A stretch of DNA of 13,641 bases from UBA993 sp964485855 (lineage in GTDB: Bacteria; Bacillota; Dethiobacteria; DTU022), in contig CAZAKI010000046.1 of the NCBI GenBank assembly GCA_964485855.1, forward strand, positions 1-13,641, written 5' to 3'. This document shows positions 13,641 through 13,641 of the stretch, in pieces (position 1 is the first letter of the stretch; the number at the start of each line of letters is the position of its first letter). Position numbers and translations under genes: made by a program. The notes below the pieces were generated by a model, which had not been told where the DNA came from, made no database searches, and saw only the letters and a program-made list of their open reading frames with translations.

Positions 13641-13641
13641 T

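Overview
The window looks like a chromosomal segment of an anaerobic, low-to-mid GC Firmicute (Clostridia-like), probably from a draft or metagenome assembly because two runs of 100 N (6311-6410, 8478-8577) each interrupt a gene. The Firmicute assignment is an inference. It rests on strong AGGAGG-type ribosome binding sites, sigma-A promoters with 17-bp spacers, GTG/TTG starts, a PerR-type regulator next to katG, a tungsten aldehyde ferredoxin oxidoreductase and a selenocysteine MsrA. No mobile element, CRISPR array or rRNA is visible.

Layout. 1-346: tmRNA (ssrA) lacking only its first few bases, with tag AKPNYALAA. 507-534: bidirectional terminator. 564-3203 (minus): perR-katG peroxide-defence operon with its own promoter and a candidate Per box. 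3424-3499: tRNA-Ala(CGC) with promoter and terminator. 3580-4995: surface lipoprotein with a parallel beta-helix of about eleven repeats. 5220-7501: O-antigen ligase/polymerase-type membrane protein with a C-terminal TPR-like region, cut by the first N gap. 7494-8312: methionine sulfoxide reductase A overlapping the end of that gene. 8392-10262 (minus): tungsten aldehyde ferredoxin oxidoreductase followed by the tail of a MoaD/ThiS-like carrier, with the second gap between them. 10397-10882: divergent Lrp/AsnC regulator. 11129-13449: PatA-like aminotransferase and putrescine-type carbamoyltransferase, an apparent two-gene polyamine operon. 13511-13585: tRNA-Val(CAC).

The main result is the msrA gene. 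A naive ORF call sees a short lipoprotein ORF ending at TGA 7730 and a separate N-terminally truncated MsrA. The frame is the same on both sides, and the TGA falls exactly where MsrA has its catalytic cysteine (GCFWG becomes G-UGA-FWG). A stem-loop with a G-starting apical loop follows 20 nt later, as expected for a bacterial SECIS. I read this as one 272-residue selenoprotein, without any resolving cysteine after the Sec. It has two candidate starts: one gives a lipoprotein, the other, with an excellent SD, gives a cytoplasmic form.

Functionally the window combines oxidant defence (PerR, KatG, Sec-MsrA), oxygen-sensitive aldehyde metabolism (AOR plus a pterin-cofactor-type sulfur carrier, apparently under a local Lrp-like regulator), polyamine catabolism and cell-surface functions.
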